Positions 1-8,973 of a DNA stretch of 64,000 nt are shown piece after piece (within the stretch, counting starts at the first letter, position 1; every line of letters begins with the position of its first letter). The position numbers and the translations under genes are program-made. A model generated the notes under the pieces. That model ran no database searches and was not told where the DNA came from. It worked only from the letters and a program-made list of their open reading frames with translations. Origin of the DNA: Sphingomonas sp. (lineage in GTDB: Bacteria; Pseudomonadota; Alphaproteobacteria; Sphingomonadales; Sphingomonadaceae); NCBI RefSeq assembly GCF_017744835.1, contig NZ_JAGIAM010000006.1, forward strand, positions 62,001 through 126,000, given 5' to 3'.

Positions 1-1184
1 TCAAGATGGCCGGGCAGGGCGCGGTGAAGCATTTCGACCATTATGCGCTGAACTGCCTCGCCGCGCGCAAGAACCGCTTCTGCTTCCCCAATCCGTCGAA
101 CCCGCATTCGCCGATCGCGCACATCGACTATGCCTATCATTTCGACGCCTCGCTGTTCGCGCGCCACCTGCGCGCCGAAAGCGAGGGGCGCGGCGTCCAG
201 CGGATCGAGGGGCGGATCGTCTCGGTCGAGCAGCGGGGCGAGGACGGGTTCGTCGAGCGCGTCCTGCTCGCCGACGGGCGCAGCGTCGAGGGCGATCTGT
301 TCGTCGACTGCTCCGGGATGCGCGGGCTGTTGATCGGTCAGGCGCTGGGCGTCGGCTATGAGGAATGGAGCAAGTGGCTGCTCTGCGACCGCGCGCTCGC
401 GGTGCCGTGCGAGAGCGTGAGCCCGCTCACCCCCTACACGCGCTCGACTGCCCACGGCAGCGGCTGGCAATGGCGCATCCCGCTCCAGCACCGGATCGGC
501 AACGGCCATGTCTATTCGAGCGCGCACATGAGCGACGACGAAGCGGCGGCGATCCTGATGGCCAATCTCGACGGCCGCGCGCTCGGCGATCCGCGCCCGG
601 TGCGCTTCACGCCAGGCAAGCGCCACCGTTTCTGGGAGAAGAACGTCGTCGCGATCGGGCTGTCGAGCGGCTTCCTCGAGCCGCTCGAATCGACCAGCAT
701 CCATCTGATCCAGACCGCGATCCTGCGCCTGATCGCACTCTTCCCCGGCGACGGCGTGAAGGCGGCGGACGTGGCCGAATACAACCGCCAGACCGATTTC
801 GAATATCAGGACGTCCGCGACTTCATCGTCGCGCACTACAAGGTCACCAATCGCGAGGACACGCCCTTCTGGGCCTATCTCCGCCACATGGACGTGCCCG
901 ACAGCCTGGCCGAACGGCTCGAGCTGTTCCGCACGTCGGCGCGCTTCTTCGTCCATGGCAAGGCCGAGCTCTTCCGCGAGGAGAGCTGGGTGCAGGTGCT
1001 GCTCGGGCAGGGGCTGGAGATGCGCTACGACCCCATGGTCGACATGGTCCCTGATGCCGATCTCGCGGCGTTCGTCCGCGACGTCGAGGACGTGATCGAG
1101 GACGTGGCCAACGCGATGCCCGATCACGCCGCCTTCATCGAACGCCACTGCAAGGCACCGCCGCTCCCCACTGTTGCACCCTGA
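1..1184 (+). CDS. Flavin-dependent tryptophan halogenase family protein (5' partial)
   Basis: About 393 C-terminal residues are visible; the frame is open to the left edge, so the FAD-binding N-terminus (GxGxxG) and the region of the catalytic lysine lie outside the window. The family signature WxWxIP is present (GWQWRIPL), as is the late block FLEPLESTSIHLI, whose glutamate is part of the active site in characterised halogenases. Family members use FADH2, O2 and halide to make hypohalous acid, which halogenates an indole substrate. In sphingomonads and Caulobacter such genes commonly sit beside TonB receptors in sugar-uptake loci, as here (receptor 150 bp downstream), rather than in antibiotic clusters, so free tryptophan is not a safe substrate assignment. 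No partner flavin reductase is seen in the window. Confidence 0.9.
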   Translation, partial: KMAGQGAVKHFDHYALNCLAARKNRFCFPNPSNPHSPIAHIDYAYHFDASLFARHLRAESEGRGVQRIEGRIVSVEQRGEDGFVERVLLADGRSVEGDLFVDCSGMRGLLIGQALGVGYEEWSKWLLCDRALAVPCESVSPLTPYTRSTAHGSGWQWRIPLQHRIGNGHVYSSAHMSDDEAAAILMANLDGRALGDPRPVRFTPGKRHRFWEKNVVAIGLSSGFLEPLESTSIHLIQTAILRLIALFPGDGVKAADVAEYNRQTDFEYQDVRDFIVAHYKVTNREDTPFWAYLRHMDVPDSLAERLELFRTSARFFVHGKAELFREESWVQVLLGQGLEMRYDPMVDMVPDADLAAFVRDVEDVIEDVANAMPDHAAFIERHCKAPPLPTVAP

Positions 1185-1300
1185 ACACGCTCTGCGGCGT
1201 TCGTGCGCCGATCGATCGTGGAGGCGCGTGATCGGGATTGACACGGCGCGCGAAAGGGGTTTGTCACCGTTGTCTGAGAACAAAGACGGCCGGAACGTCA

Positions 1301-1314
1301 TGTAACCGGTTACA
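1301..1314. promoter_or_regulatory. LacI-type operator, perfect palindrome, upstream of TBDR
   Basis: TGTAACCGGTTACA is a perfect 14-bp palindrome 24-37 bp before the GTG start of the TonB receptor. It is the best of four related sites in the window. A TTGACA hexamer at 1238-1243 could be a -35 box, but no clear -10 box follows. The likely binder is the LacI protein at 8974-9975 (inference from repeated placement). Confidence 0.75.
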
Positions 1315-1337
1315 ATAATGGGTCAGGGGAGAGTGAA

Positions 1338-4300
1338 GTGAAGGATTCCAGCACCATGCGTTCCCATCTCGCGCGCGGCATCTCCGCCGCGGCGCTCGCG
1401 GCTGCGCTCGTCATCGGCGTCCCCGCCGTCGCGCAGACGACTGCGACTCTCCAGGGTCATGTCGAGGGCGTGCAGCCCGGCGCCACCGTCACCGTGACCG
1501 ACACGGTCACTGGCCGTTCGGTCACCGTGCCGGTCAAAGAGGACGGCCGTTTCGTCATCCCGGGCCTCAGGCCGAGCACCTATCGGGTGGAAGTCCCCGG
1601 GCAGGAACCGCGCGACGTGACGCTGCCGGTGGGCCAGACCATCACCGTCGACCTGGGCGAGGCGCCAGAAGTCGCGGCGGCCGAGGGTGCGGAGATCGTC
1701 GTCACCGGGACGCGCGACCGCACCGAAGTGCGCACCGCCACGGTCTCGACCAACGTCAGCCAGACGCAGATCGAGAACCTGCCGCAGAACGATCGCAACT
1801 TCCTGAACTTCGCCGCGCTCGCGCCAGGCGTGTCGGTCTCGCCGACCGCGGGCACGCGCCGCATCCAGGCGGGTGCGGTCAGCGCCGACAACACCAACGT
1901 CTTCATCGACGGCCTCAGCCTCAAGAACCCGATCAACCACGGCGGCGTGGCCGGCCAGAACTTCTCGCGCGGCAATCCCTTCCCGCAATCGGCGGTGCAG
2001 GAATTCAAGGTCGACACCCAGAACTTCAAGGCCGAGTACGAACAGGCCGGCTCGGCGATCATCACTGCGGTCACCAAGAGCGGCGGTACCGAGTTCCACG
2101 GCGGCGCCTTCGGCGAATGGCAGCCCCGGTCGTTCATTTCGCGACCCTATTTCGACCGCCCCGGTCAAGCGAACAACCCCGACGGCACCAGGCCCAAGGG
2201 CGATTACGAGCGGTGGCAGTATGGCGCCGATCTCGGCGGTCCGATCATCAAGGACAAGCTGCACTTCTTCGCCGCGTTCGAAGGTACGAGCCAGACCCTT
2301 CCTTCCGCTTCGGTTGCGCTGAAGCCCGAGGATGGCGTTCCCGCGGCGATCATCAACGAGTTCAACGGCACGTATCCGCAGACGTTCGAGCAGCGGCTCT
2401 ATTTCGGCAAGCTGAGCCTGTTCGCGACCGAGCGCGACACGATCAACGGCAGCGTGTTCATCCGCCAGGAAGACGAACTGCGCGATTTCGGCGGCAACGC
2501 GGTCCCCTCGCACGGGCACCAGATCGACGCGAGCGTGAAGGTCTACCAGCTCGAGTGGAACCACCGCGGCGACGATTGGCTGAACGAGCTCACCGTCGCC
2601 TACAACACCGTCACCAACGGCACGCCGCGCGTGTCCGAAGGCCCCGAGATCGTGCTCAACCGCCTCGTGGCGTTCGGCGGCGAGGCTGCGTTCCTCGGCG
2701 CCAACTCGTTCGAGCAGAACGATCGGCAGGAGACCTGGACGTTCAAGAACAACGTCACCTTCTACGGCGGCGATCATACCGTGAAGGCGGGCGCGAAGGT
2801 CTCGCTGAACGATTACAGCCGCGAAGAGGACCTTCGCAGCAACGGCTCCTATTTTTTCCACGCGCCGCTCTTCACCACCTTCGACGCGTCGACTCCCTTC
2901 GGAGCCAGCATCACGACCGTCGACGTGCGGCCGGCGCGCGCGAAGAACACCCAGATCGGGCTGTTCGTTCAGGACGACTGGACGCCCGACGATCACTGGA
3001 CGATCAACGCGGGGCTGCGCTGGGATTTCGAGACCAACGCCAAGAACGAGAATTTCGTCACGCCCGACAATGTCGCTACGGCGCTGCGCAACTATCCCGG
3101 CTGGAAGGCCGCGGGGATCGATCCCGAGGACTATATCTCGACCGGCGACAACCGGAAGCCGTTCTGGGGTGCGTTTCAGCCGCGCCTCGGCATCAGCTAT
3201 GACGTCCACGGCGACCGCGACCTGATCTTCTTCGCCGGCGCTGGCCGCTATTATGATCGGCCGCTGTTCATCACTGCGGGCATCGAGACGATCAAGAACC
3301 TGTACCAGTCCTCGCCGCAGATATCGTTCTGCGACGGCGGCGGCGGACAGCCGACCTGCGCGAGCGTGAGCGAAAACGGCGTGCTGCCGATCGGCTATAT
3401 CCCGTACAGCCCCACGTTGAAGGATCCCGAGGCCCTGCGTGCAGCGGTGTCGGGAATCGGCGGCGACATCTGGCTGCTCAACAACGACACCAAGCTGCCC
3501 TATTCGGACCAGTTCAGCGTGGGCGTGCGCAAGCGGTTCGGCGCGGTGCAGACCTCGCTCACCTTCTCGCACATCCGCAGCCACAACATCTTCCAGTTCG
3601 TCCGCGGCAATCGCTTCTCGAACGGCTGGTACACCCGCATCCTGCAGCGTGATGCCGCAGGCAACGTCATCGGCTGCACCGATGGCGGCACCAACTGGGT
3701 CCAGGACAATATCCCGGACGCCGATTTCGCCGCCTGCCCGGCCACCCAGGGCGATCTCGCCGGCTTCAACGGCAAGCTCAACATCGGCCAGAACAACGGC
3801 AAGGCTGTCTACAACGCCGTCTATCTGACGATCGACAAGCCCTATTCGAAGGAATCGGGCTGGGGCCTCACCCTGTCGGGTACTTATCAGCGCGCGCGCA
3901 CCAACGTCGGCACCGAGCTCGGTTCGGACGAGTTCTTCGCCGGCACCGAGGTCGACCAGTTCGGCTGGCAATATGTGCAGGGCGTCGACCAGTATCGCTT
4001 CGTCGCGACCGGCATGGTCGATCTGCCGCTGGGAATCCTGCTCTCGGCCACCGGAACCTTCGCCTCGGGCCCGGCCTATGGCTATGCAGGCTGCCCGCCG
4101 GCGGCAATCCCCAACCCGGGGCCTGCGCCGGAGAACACCGGCTGCATCGCGAACCTCGGCGGCGTGCGCTTCCCGCCGAACGAGTTCGCCTATGCCAATG
4201 TCGACCTGCGGCTGACCAAGACGTTCGAGCTCCCTTGGGGGCACCAGCTCCAGATCAAGGGCGAGGTGTTCAACCTCTTCGATTCGATCAACCGCAACTA

Positions 4301-4400
4301 TTCGTCGTGGAGTGCCGGCAACAATCCGCCGCGCTGGGAAGAGGAAGCCACCGTGGGCAATGCCCGCACTTTCCAGGTCGGTGCCAGCTATCGCTTCTAA
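1338..4400 (+). CDS. TonB-dependent receptor, Oar-like with carboxypeptidase-regulatory-like domain
   Basis: 1020 aa outer-membrane transporter. A signal peptide (hydrophobic run ending AVAQ) is followed by a small beta-sandwich of the carboxypeptidase-regulatory type (about residues 35-110), a plug domain beginning near the EIVVTGT box, and a beta-barrel ending in the C-terminal aromatic signature ASYRF. This architecture occurs in Oar-like receptors for large ligands, often glycans. The GTG start is chosen because AGGGGAGA lies 5 bp upstream; an in-frame ATG at 1356, with AAGGA before it, is a real alternative. The LacI operator immediately upstream and a strong terminator downstream make it a single-gene, sugar-induced unit at the head of the glycan locus. 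Confidence 0.93.
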   Translation: MKDSSTMRSHLARGISAAALAAALVIGVPAVAQTTATLQGHVEGVQPGATVTVTDTVTGRSVTVPVKEDGRFVIPGLRPSTYRVEVPGQEPRDVTLPVGQTITVDLGEAPEVAAAEGAEIVVTGTRDRTEVRTATVSTNVSQTQIENLPQNDRNFLNFAALAPGVSVSPTAGTRRIQAGAVSADNTNVFIDGLSLKNPINHGGVAGQNFSRGNPFPQSAVQEFKVDTQNFKAEYEQAGSAIITAVTKSGGTEFHGGAFGEWQPRSFISRPYFDRPGQANNPDGTRPKGDYERWQYGADLGGPIIKDKLHFFAAFEGTSQTLPSASVALKPEDGVPAAIINEFNGTYPQTFEQRLYFGKLSLFATERDTINGSVFIRQEDELRDFGGNAVPSHGHQIDASVKVYQLEWNHRGDDWLNELTVAYNTVTNGTPRVSEGPEIVLNRLVAFGGEAAFLGANSFEQNDRQETWTFKNNVTFYGGDHTVKAGAKVSLNDYSREEDLRSNGSYFFHAPLFTTFDASTPFGASITTVDVRPARAKNTQIGLFVQDDWTPDDHWTINAGLRWDFETNAKNENFVTPDNVATALRNYPGWKAAGIDPEDYISTGDNRKPFWGAFQPRLGISYDVHGDRDLIFFAGAGRYYDRPLFITAGIETIKNLYQSSPQISFCDGGGGQPTCASVSENGVLPIGYIPYSPTLKDPEALRAAVSGIGGDIWLLNNDTKLPYSDQFSVGVRKRFGAVQTSLTFSHIRSHNIFQFVRGNRFSNGWYTRILQRDAAGNVIGCTDGGTNWVQDNIPDADFAACPATQGDLAGFNGKLNIGQNNGKAVYNAVYLTIDKPYSKESGWGLTLSGTYQRARTNVGTELGSDEFFAGTEVDQFGWQYVQGVDQYRFVATGMVDLPLGILLSATGTFASGPAYGYAGCPPAAIPNPGPAPENTGCIANLGGVRFPPNEFAYANVDLRLTKTFELPWGHQLQIKGEVFNLFDSINRNYSSWSAGNNPPRWEEEATVGNARTFQVGASYRF

Positions 4401-4420
4401 GCCCCCTTCGAAGCGATACT

Positions 4421-4456
4421 GTGGGGGAGGGGGATCACCTCCTCCCCCGCTTTTTT
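4421..4456 (+). terminator. Rho-independent terminator after TBDR
   Basis: Stem GTGGGGGAGG / CCTCCCCCGC (4421-4430 with 4441-4450, one G-T pair) is followed by six T residues. It lies 20 bp after the receptor stop and just before the DUF6445 start, so the receptor is separated from the downstream genes or feeds them only by read-through. Confidence 0.8.
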
Positions 4457-4469
4457 CCGGGCCGGAGCG

Positions 4470-5147
4470 ATGAAACCACAGCTGCTGCACTTCGGGGAGA
4501 GCCGGCATCCGGTGGTCGTGATCGACGGCTTCACCGGCGATGTGCCCGGATGGCGCGATCTGGCCGCGGCGATGGCGCCCTTCCCTCTGAATCGCGGTAC
4601 CTATTATCCGGGCGTGCGACGCTCGATCCACGAGGCGGACGAGACCGCCTTCGCCCGCGTGCAAACGCTCCTGGAGCGGGCGGCACCCTATATCGGCGGC
4701 GGCTTCGACTTGAGCGGGTTCGACCTGATCGACGCCAGCTTCTCGATGGTGACGAGCTCTCCGGAAGGGCTGGGCCCGCCGCAGCGCGTCCCCCATTTCG
4801 ATTCGACCAGCGCGGAGCATCTCGCGCTGCTGCTCTACCTGTCGGACACGCCGGGCACGGCCTTCTATCGTCAGCGTGCCACCGGCATCGAGCGCGTGAC
4901 CGAAGAGAATCTCCCCCGCTTCATCGACGCCGCCAAGGCCGCGAGCATGGAGATGCAGGGCTATATCTGCGGTTCGACGCCGGCCTTCGAGCAAATCGGC
5001 GCGGTCGCCGGCATCGTCGATCGGCTCGCCATCTATCCCGGCTCGCTGCTTCATTCGGGGATCATCCCGGCCGACATGGAATTCAGCGCGAACCCGCGGC
5101 ACGGGCGGCTGACGCTCAATCTTTTCGTTCAGGGACGCCGATCATGA
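4470..5147 (+). CDS. DUF6445 family protein, oxygenase-like
   Basis: 225 aa, no signal peptide, so probably cytoplasmic. It resembles the DUF6445 proteins found with TBDRs and tryptophan halogenases in sphingomonads. The sequence contains an arrangement typical of non-haem iron/2-oxoglutarate dioxygenases: H109-x-D111 (PHFDST), H195 (LLHSG) and R213 (HGRLTLN). The spacing fits a double-stranded beta-helix facial triad with a 2-oxoglutarate-binding arginine; that is inference from motif order, not an established function. The stop overlaps the GH43 start (ATGA), so the two are translationally coupled. A substrate is unknown; companion halogenase and PhyH genes in the same locus suggest a recurring oxidative-modification theme. 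Confidence 0.8.
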   Translation: MKPQLLHFGESRHPVVVIDGFTGDVPGWRDLAAAMAPFPLNRGTYYPGVRRSIHEADETAFARVQTLLERAAPYIGGGFDLSGFDLIDASFSMVTSSPEGLGPPQRVPHFDSTSAEHLALLLYLSDTPGTAFYRQRATGIERVTEENLPRFIDAAKAASMEMQGYICGSTPAFEQIGAVAGIVDRLAIYPGSLLHSGIIPADMEFSANPRHGRLTLNLFVQGRRS

Positions 5148-6955
5148 AGCCTATCGCCCCGCTCGCGCTGAGCCTGGTCGCCACCGCCGCGGTGGCGCAG
5201 CCGGCCGCTCCGGAGCGCCGGACCTACATCAATCCGATCGACATCGATTACCGCTACAATTTCGAGCAGATCAACGAAGGCGCGTCCTACCGGACCGGCG
5301 CGGATCCCGCGATCGTCCGCCACAAGGACGCCTATTACATGTTCCAGACGCTGGCGGACGGCTATTGGCGCTCGACCAATCTCGCCGACTGGACCTTCAT
5401 CAAGCCCAGCCGCTGGCCGTTCGACAGCATCGTCGCGCCCGCCGTCTGGTCGGACGGCGCGCGGATCCTTGTCCAACCGTCGATGATGGAGCCCGAGTCG
5501 ATCCTCGAGTCCACCGCGCCCGAGACCGGCCGGCTCGACTTCCTCGTCCGCCGCATGCCGCCGCTCCCCGGCGCAGTGAACAAGGCGCCCGAGGAGATGA
5601 AGCCCGGCGAGATACCGCCGGGACCCTGGGACCCCGCGCTGTTCAAGGACGACGACGGCCAATGGTATCTCTATTGGGGGTCGTCGAACGTCTTCCCGAT
5701 GTACGGGATCAAGGTCGCGTTCGAGGATGGGCGGCTGGTCTATCACGGCCAGGCCAAGCCGATGCTCGCGCTCGATCCCGAGCGGCACGGCTGGGAGCGT
5801 TTCGGGCAGGACCATTGCGCCTGCTGGGCGCCGGGCAAGCCCAGCCCCTCCTATATGGAGGGCGCCTGGATGACCAAGCACGGCGGGCGCTATTACCTCC
5901 AGTACGGCGCGCCGGGTTCCGAGTTCAACGCCTATGCCAACGGCACCTATGTCTCGGACAATCCGCTCGGGCCGTTCACCTATGCGCCGTGGAACCCGGT
6001 CGCCTATCGCCCCGGCGGGTTCGCGCAGGGGGCGGGGCACGGCTCGACCTTCGAGGACCGCTACGGCAATTGGTGGAACACCGGCACGTCGTGGATCGGC
6101 TATAATTGGGGAATGGAGCGCCGGATCGTGATGTATCCGGTCAAATTCTACCCCGATGGGCAGATGGCGGCCTTCTCGCGCTTCGGCGATTTCCCGCATT
6201 ACGCGCCCACATCGAAGGTTGAGGACCCCGAGAGCCTGTTCCCGGGCTGGATGCTGCTTTCGTACAAGAAGGCGGCGAGCGCCTCCTCGACGATGGGGGA
6301 GTTCGCCGCAGACAGGACCACGGACGAGAACCCGCGTACCTTCTGGGTCTCCGGCGCGAACAAGGCGGGCGAGACGCTCACGCTTGACCTGGGCGGACCG
6401 CGGACGCTGCGCGCGGTCCAGGTCAACTATGCCGACTACAAGTCCGACCGCTTCGCCGACGCGCCGGACATCTACACCGAGTTCGAGCTGCAATCCTCGC
6501 TCGACGGTCGCAACTGGTCGCCGCTCGCCCACACCGAAGGACCGCGCCGCGACCGGCCCAACGCCTATGTCGAGCTGCCTGCGCCGGTGAAGGCGCGCTA
6601 CGTCCGCTATGTCCATGGCCATGTCGGCGGGGCGAACCTCGCGATCGCCGACATCCGCGTGTTCGGCAGCGCCGGGGGCAAGCCGCCCGCCGAGCCGAGC
6701 GGCGTGACCGCGAAGCGCGACAGCGACGAACGCAATGCGCACATCGCCTGGAAGCCGGTGAAGGGCGCGGTCGGCTACAACGTCCTGTGGGGCGTGCGTC
6801 CCGACCGGATGACGCTCGGCTACCAGCGCTGGGCCGATCAGGGGGCGAGCCTGGAAGTGCGCGCGCTCAACAAGGGGCAGGCCTATTGGGTCGCGGTCGA
6901 GGCGTTCGACGAGAATGGCGTGTCGCGGCGGACGAAGCCGACCCCGATCCGCTGA
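5144..6955 (+). CDS. GH43-like glycoside hydrolase with F5/8-type and fibronectin III domains
   Basis: 603 aa, secreted (signal peptide ending AVAQ). The N-terminal five-bladed propeller carries GH43-like landmarks: an Asp in the GADPAIV block (general base), WDPALFKDDDG (pKa-modulating Asp) and SYMEGAW (putative general-acid Glu). A discoidin/F5-8 type C (CBM32-like) module follows (about residues 370-510), then a fibronectin type III module to the end. GH43 enzymes cleave alpha-L-arabinofuranosyl, xylosyl or galactosyl linkages; the exact specificity cannot be read from sequence. The ATG at 5144 is preferred over upstream in-frame starts because it is followed by the signal peptide and overlaps the DUF6445 stop. 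Confidence 0.85.
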   Translation: MKPIAPLALSLVATAAVAQPAAPERRTYINPIDIDYRYNFEQINEGASYRTGADPAIVRHKDAYYMFQTLADGYWRSTNLADWTFIKPSRWPFDSIVAPAVWSDGARILVQPSMMEPESILESTAPETGRLDFLVRRMPPLPGAVNKAPEEMKPGEIPPGPWDPALFKDDDGQWYLYWGSSNVFPMYGIKVAFEDGRLVYHGQAKPMLALDPERHGWERFGQDHCACWAPGKPSPSYMEGAWMTKHGGRYYLQYGAPGSEFNAYANGTYVSDNPLGPFTYAPWNPVAYRPGGFAQGAGHGSTFEDRYGNWWNTGTSWIGYNWGMERRIVMYPVKFYPDGQMAAFSRFGDFPHYAPTSKVEDPESLFPGWMLLSYKKAASASSTMGEFAADRTTDENPRTFWVSGANKAGETLTLDLGGPRTLRAVQVNYADYKSDRFADAPDIYTEFELQSSLDGRNWSPLAHTEGPRRDRPNAYVELPAPVKARYVRYVHGHVGGANLAIADIRVFGSAGGKPPAEPSGVTAKRDSDERNAHIAWKPVKGAVGYNVLWGVRPDRMTLGYQRWADQGASLEVRALNKGQAYWVAVEAFDENGVSRRTKPTPIR

Positions 6956-7004
6956 GGGCCGGCACCACCTCGCCCGCCACAGGGATATCGGATAAGGCGC
7001 CCGC

Positions 7005-7421
7005 ATGATTCTCCTCCTCGCGCTTGCCGCGGCCCAGACTTCGGAGCCGATGGATTTGCCCGCGCTCGACGCGGCGATCGAGCGCTGCGAGCGCGACAAG
7101 GTGCTTCCGGTCTTCGCCGCGGAGCCGCAGCGGCGCAGCGCGGCAGTGACTGCCTTCTATCGCGAACAGGCGCAGATCGCGGCCGAACGCCTCGCGACCG
7201 CGAGCCAGCGCCGGGCGCTGCGCGAGGGGACGGCAGCGGCCGCGACGGGGCAGTCGCTGCCGACAGCCTCGGACCAGGAGCTCGCGCTACGCCAGCTCGC
7301 GCTCGACGACCGGCAGCGCGCGCTCGACGACCAGCGGCGCCTCGAGACGATGCGGCAGGAGGCCGTCGACCTCAAACGCCAATATTTCCTGACCAAATGC
7401 TCGGGAAAGAAGCTCGATTGA
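7005..7421 (+). CDS. Small secreted hypothetical protein, coiled-coil
   Basis: 138 aa. A short N-terminal hydrophobic segment (ILLLALAAAQ) looks like a minimal signal peptide. The remainder is charged and helical, with a Q/R/L-rich stretch around residues 90-125 that should form a coiled coil, and two cysteines (ERCERD, TKCSGK) that could pair in the periplasm. I do not recognise the family. It lies 49 bp after the GH43 gene on the same strand and converges on the GH144 gene. Confidence 0.65.
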   Translation: MILLLALAAAQTSEPMDLPALDAAIERCERDKVLPVFAAEPQRRSAAVTAFYREQAQIAAERLATASQRRALREGTAAAATGQSLPTASDQELALRQLALDDRQRALDDQRRLETMRQEAVDLKRQYFLTKCSGKKLD

Positions 7422-7437
7422 CGCGCGGCCGTGGGCG

Positions 7438-8871
7438 TTATCCCAGCCAGCCGCCCTTGAAGCCCGCGCGCAGCAGCCCGCGGCGGATGGCGGGGACCTC
7501 GCGCATCCGGCTCCACACGAAGTCGCTGCGATAGTTCGCCGCCATGGTGAGGATCGGCCCCTGGTCGATGCCGAGGTAATCGTCGTCGACCCAGCCGAGC
7601 ACCGGATCGACCACGCCCTTCTCGGGCTTCACCTGGTGGCGGAAGCTGGGGTTGAACGAGTCGAGGAAGCCGTATTTGCCGTAAAGCCGTCCGCCCTGCG
7701 CCGCGCGCATCGCCTGCGCGGCGGGGATGACGATTTCGGGCGCGAAGGGCAGCGAGCCGAGCGCGGCAGTGGGCGCCAGCGTTCCGTCGTCGCGCCCGTC
7801 GGGCTGGCCGAGCGGTCCGCGCGCGGCATAGCCGTAGAACTGGCGCGTCTCCCCCTTGAAGGGCAGCCGGAAGTCTCCCGGGCCGTCGCAGGCAGTGAGG
7901 CCCCAGACGTCCTTGGACCAGCCGTCCCACCGCTTCGGATTGGCGATGCAATAGGCCCGGTTGGCATAGGTCGCGCGACGGCTGTTCTCGAAATAGTCGA
8001 GCCCCGCCTCGCGCATCGGCGCGTCCTGGATGCCGCGGAAGTCTATCCAGATGTGGCTGTACTGGTGGCCGAACATCGGCGCGAAGGCGAGGTGCCGCGT
8101 CGGCCCTTCGCCACGCCAGCAGTTCGGATAATTCTCGATCCAGGCGTCCCAGCTGTTGTCCGCAGGCGCGTGCACCGGCGCACCGAGCGCCAGTATGTGG
8201 ACGAACATGCCTTCGTTGTAGCCGTTCCAGTTTGCCGGGATCAGCCCGCGCTCGGGATGCCAGCCCATCGAGATCGACTTGCGCCCGTCCGCGCGGAAGA
8301 AATTCCAGTCTGCGCGGGCGTAGATTTCTTCGGCCAGCCGCCGGATCTCGGTCTCGGCGGCGTCGGCGCGATCATAATAGCGCCCGGCGAAGAGGACGCC
8401 CATCAGCAGCAGCGTGGTGTCGACGCTGGAGAGCTCGACGTCGCGGAAGCGCGTGCCGGTCTCCATGTCGAGGAAATGGTAGAAGAAGCCCGCGTGCCCG
8501 GCCTTGCCCTGCGGCTCGGGGCCCTGCGGCGCGTTGCGGAAGAAGCGCAGCGTGGTCAGCGTCAGGTCGCGCGCTTCGGCCCGCGTGCACCAGCCGCGCT
8601 CGACGCCGATAGGATAGCAGGTGAGCGCGAAGCCGACCGAGGCGATCGAGCAGAAGCTGGGCGTCGGCCAGCGATCGGGCACCAGCCCGTTCCTGCGGTT
8701 CACTGTGTCCCAGAAGAAGCGGAAGGTCCGCTCCTCCAGGTCGTCGTAGAAGCCCGGCAGGCTTTTCCCCGCCGGGGCCGGACCGGCACCCAGGCTGCGC
8801 GCGCAGCCGGGAAGCGCGGCCGCGGCGGCGAGCAAAGAGGAACGCGAGATCAGCTTGCGTCGGTCGAGCAT
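7438..8871 (-). CDS. GH144-type (glucoamylase-like, PF10091) glycoside hydrolase, Tat lipoprotein
   Basis: 477 aa. The N-terminus combines a twin-arginine motif (DRRKLIS), a hydrophobic stretch and a lipobox (LPGC), so it is probably a Tat-exported lipoprotein. The body matches the glycoamylase-like alpha/alpha-barrel family: FFWDT, GFFYHFLDM, SSVDTTLL, ANWNGYNEGM, FGHQYSH and the late WVDDDYLGIDQGP block. Characterised GH144 members are endo-beta-1,2-glucanases; other relatives are unassigned, so specificity is an inference. ATG at 8871 (MLDRRK) is chosen over the GTG at 8886, which overlaps the GGAGG ribosome-binding sequence. An operator of the local LacI type lies 68-81 bp upstream. Confidence 0.87.
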   Translation of the reverse strand: MLDRRKLISRSSLLAAAAALPGCARSLGAGPAPAGKSLPGFYDDLEERTFRFFWDTVNRRNGLVPDRWPTPSFCSIASVGFALTCYPIGVERGWCTRAEARDLTLTTLRFFRNAPQGPEPQGKAGHAGFFYHFLDMETGTRFRDVELSSVDTTLLLMGVLFAGRYYDRADAAETEIRRLAEEIYARADWNFFRADGRKSISMGWHPERGLIPANWNGYNEGMFVHILALGAPVHAPADNSWDAWIENYPNCWRGEGPTRHLAFAPMFGHQYSHIWIDFRGIQDAPMREAGLDYFENSRRATYANRAYCIANPKRWDGWSKDVWGLTACDGPGDFRLPFKGETRQFYGYAARGPLGQPDGRDDGTLAPTAALGSLPFAPEIVIPAAQAMRAAQGGRLYGKYGFLDSFNPSFRHQVKPEKGVVDPVLGWVDDDYLGIDQGPILTMAANYRSDFVWSRMREVPAIRRGLLRAGFKGGWLG

Positions 8872-8938
8872 CGATGGGCCCTTCACCTCCGAAAAAGCGG
8901 AGGGCGGCGCAGGAGCCGCCCTCCAGGAGGGGTAATGG

Positions 8939-8952
8939 TGAAAGCGGTTACA
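8939..8952. promoter_or_regulatory. LacI-type operator upstream of GH144 gene
   Basis: On the minus strand the site reads TGTAACCGCTTTCA, matching 12 of 14 positions of the perfect palindrome at 1301. One half-site is intact and the other is degenerate. It lies between the GH144 start and the 3' end of the LacI gene. Confidence 0.6.
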
Positions 8953-8973
8953 TTGTCGGCGCGCGAAAGCCCC

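Noticed and set aside
1323..5102. Very long antisense open frame (about 1250 codons) opposite the first TBDR
   Set aside because: Translation is Arg/Gly/Asp-rich with no domain; it is the usual mirror of a high-GC gene.
5129..7099. Antisense open frame of 656 codons opposite the GH43 gene
   Set aside because: Arg/Gly-rich mirror of a gene with clear motifs on the other strand.
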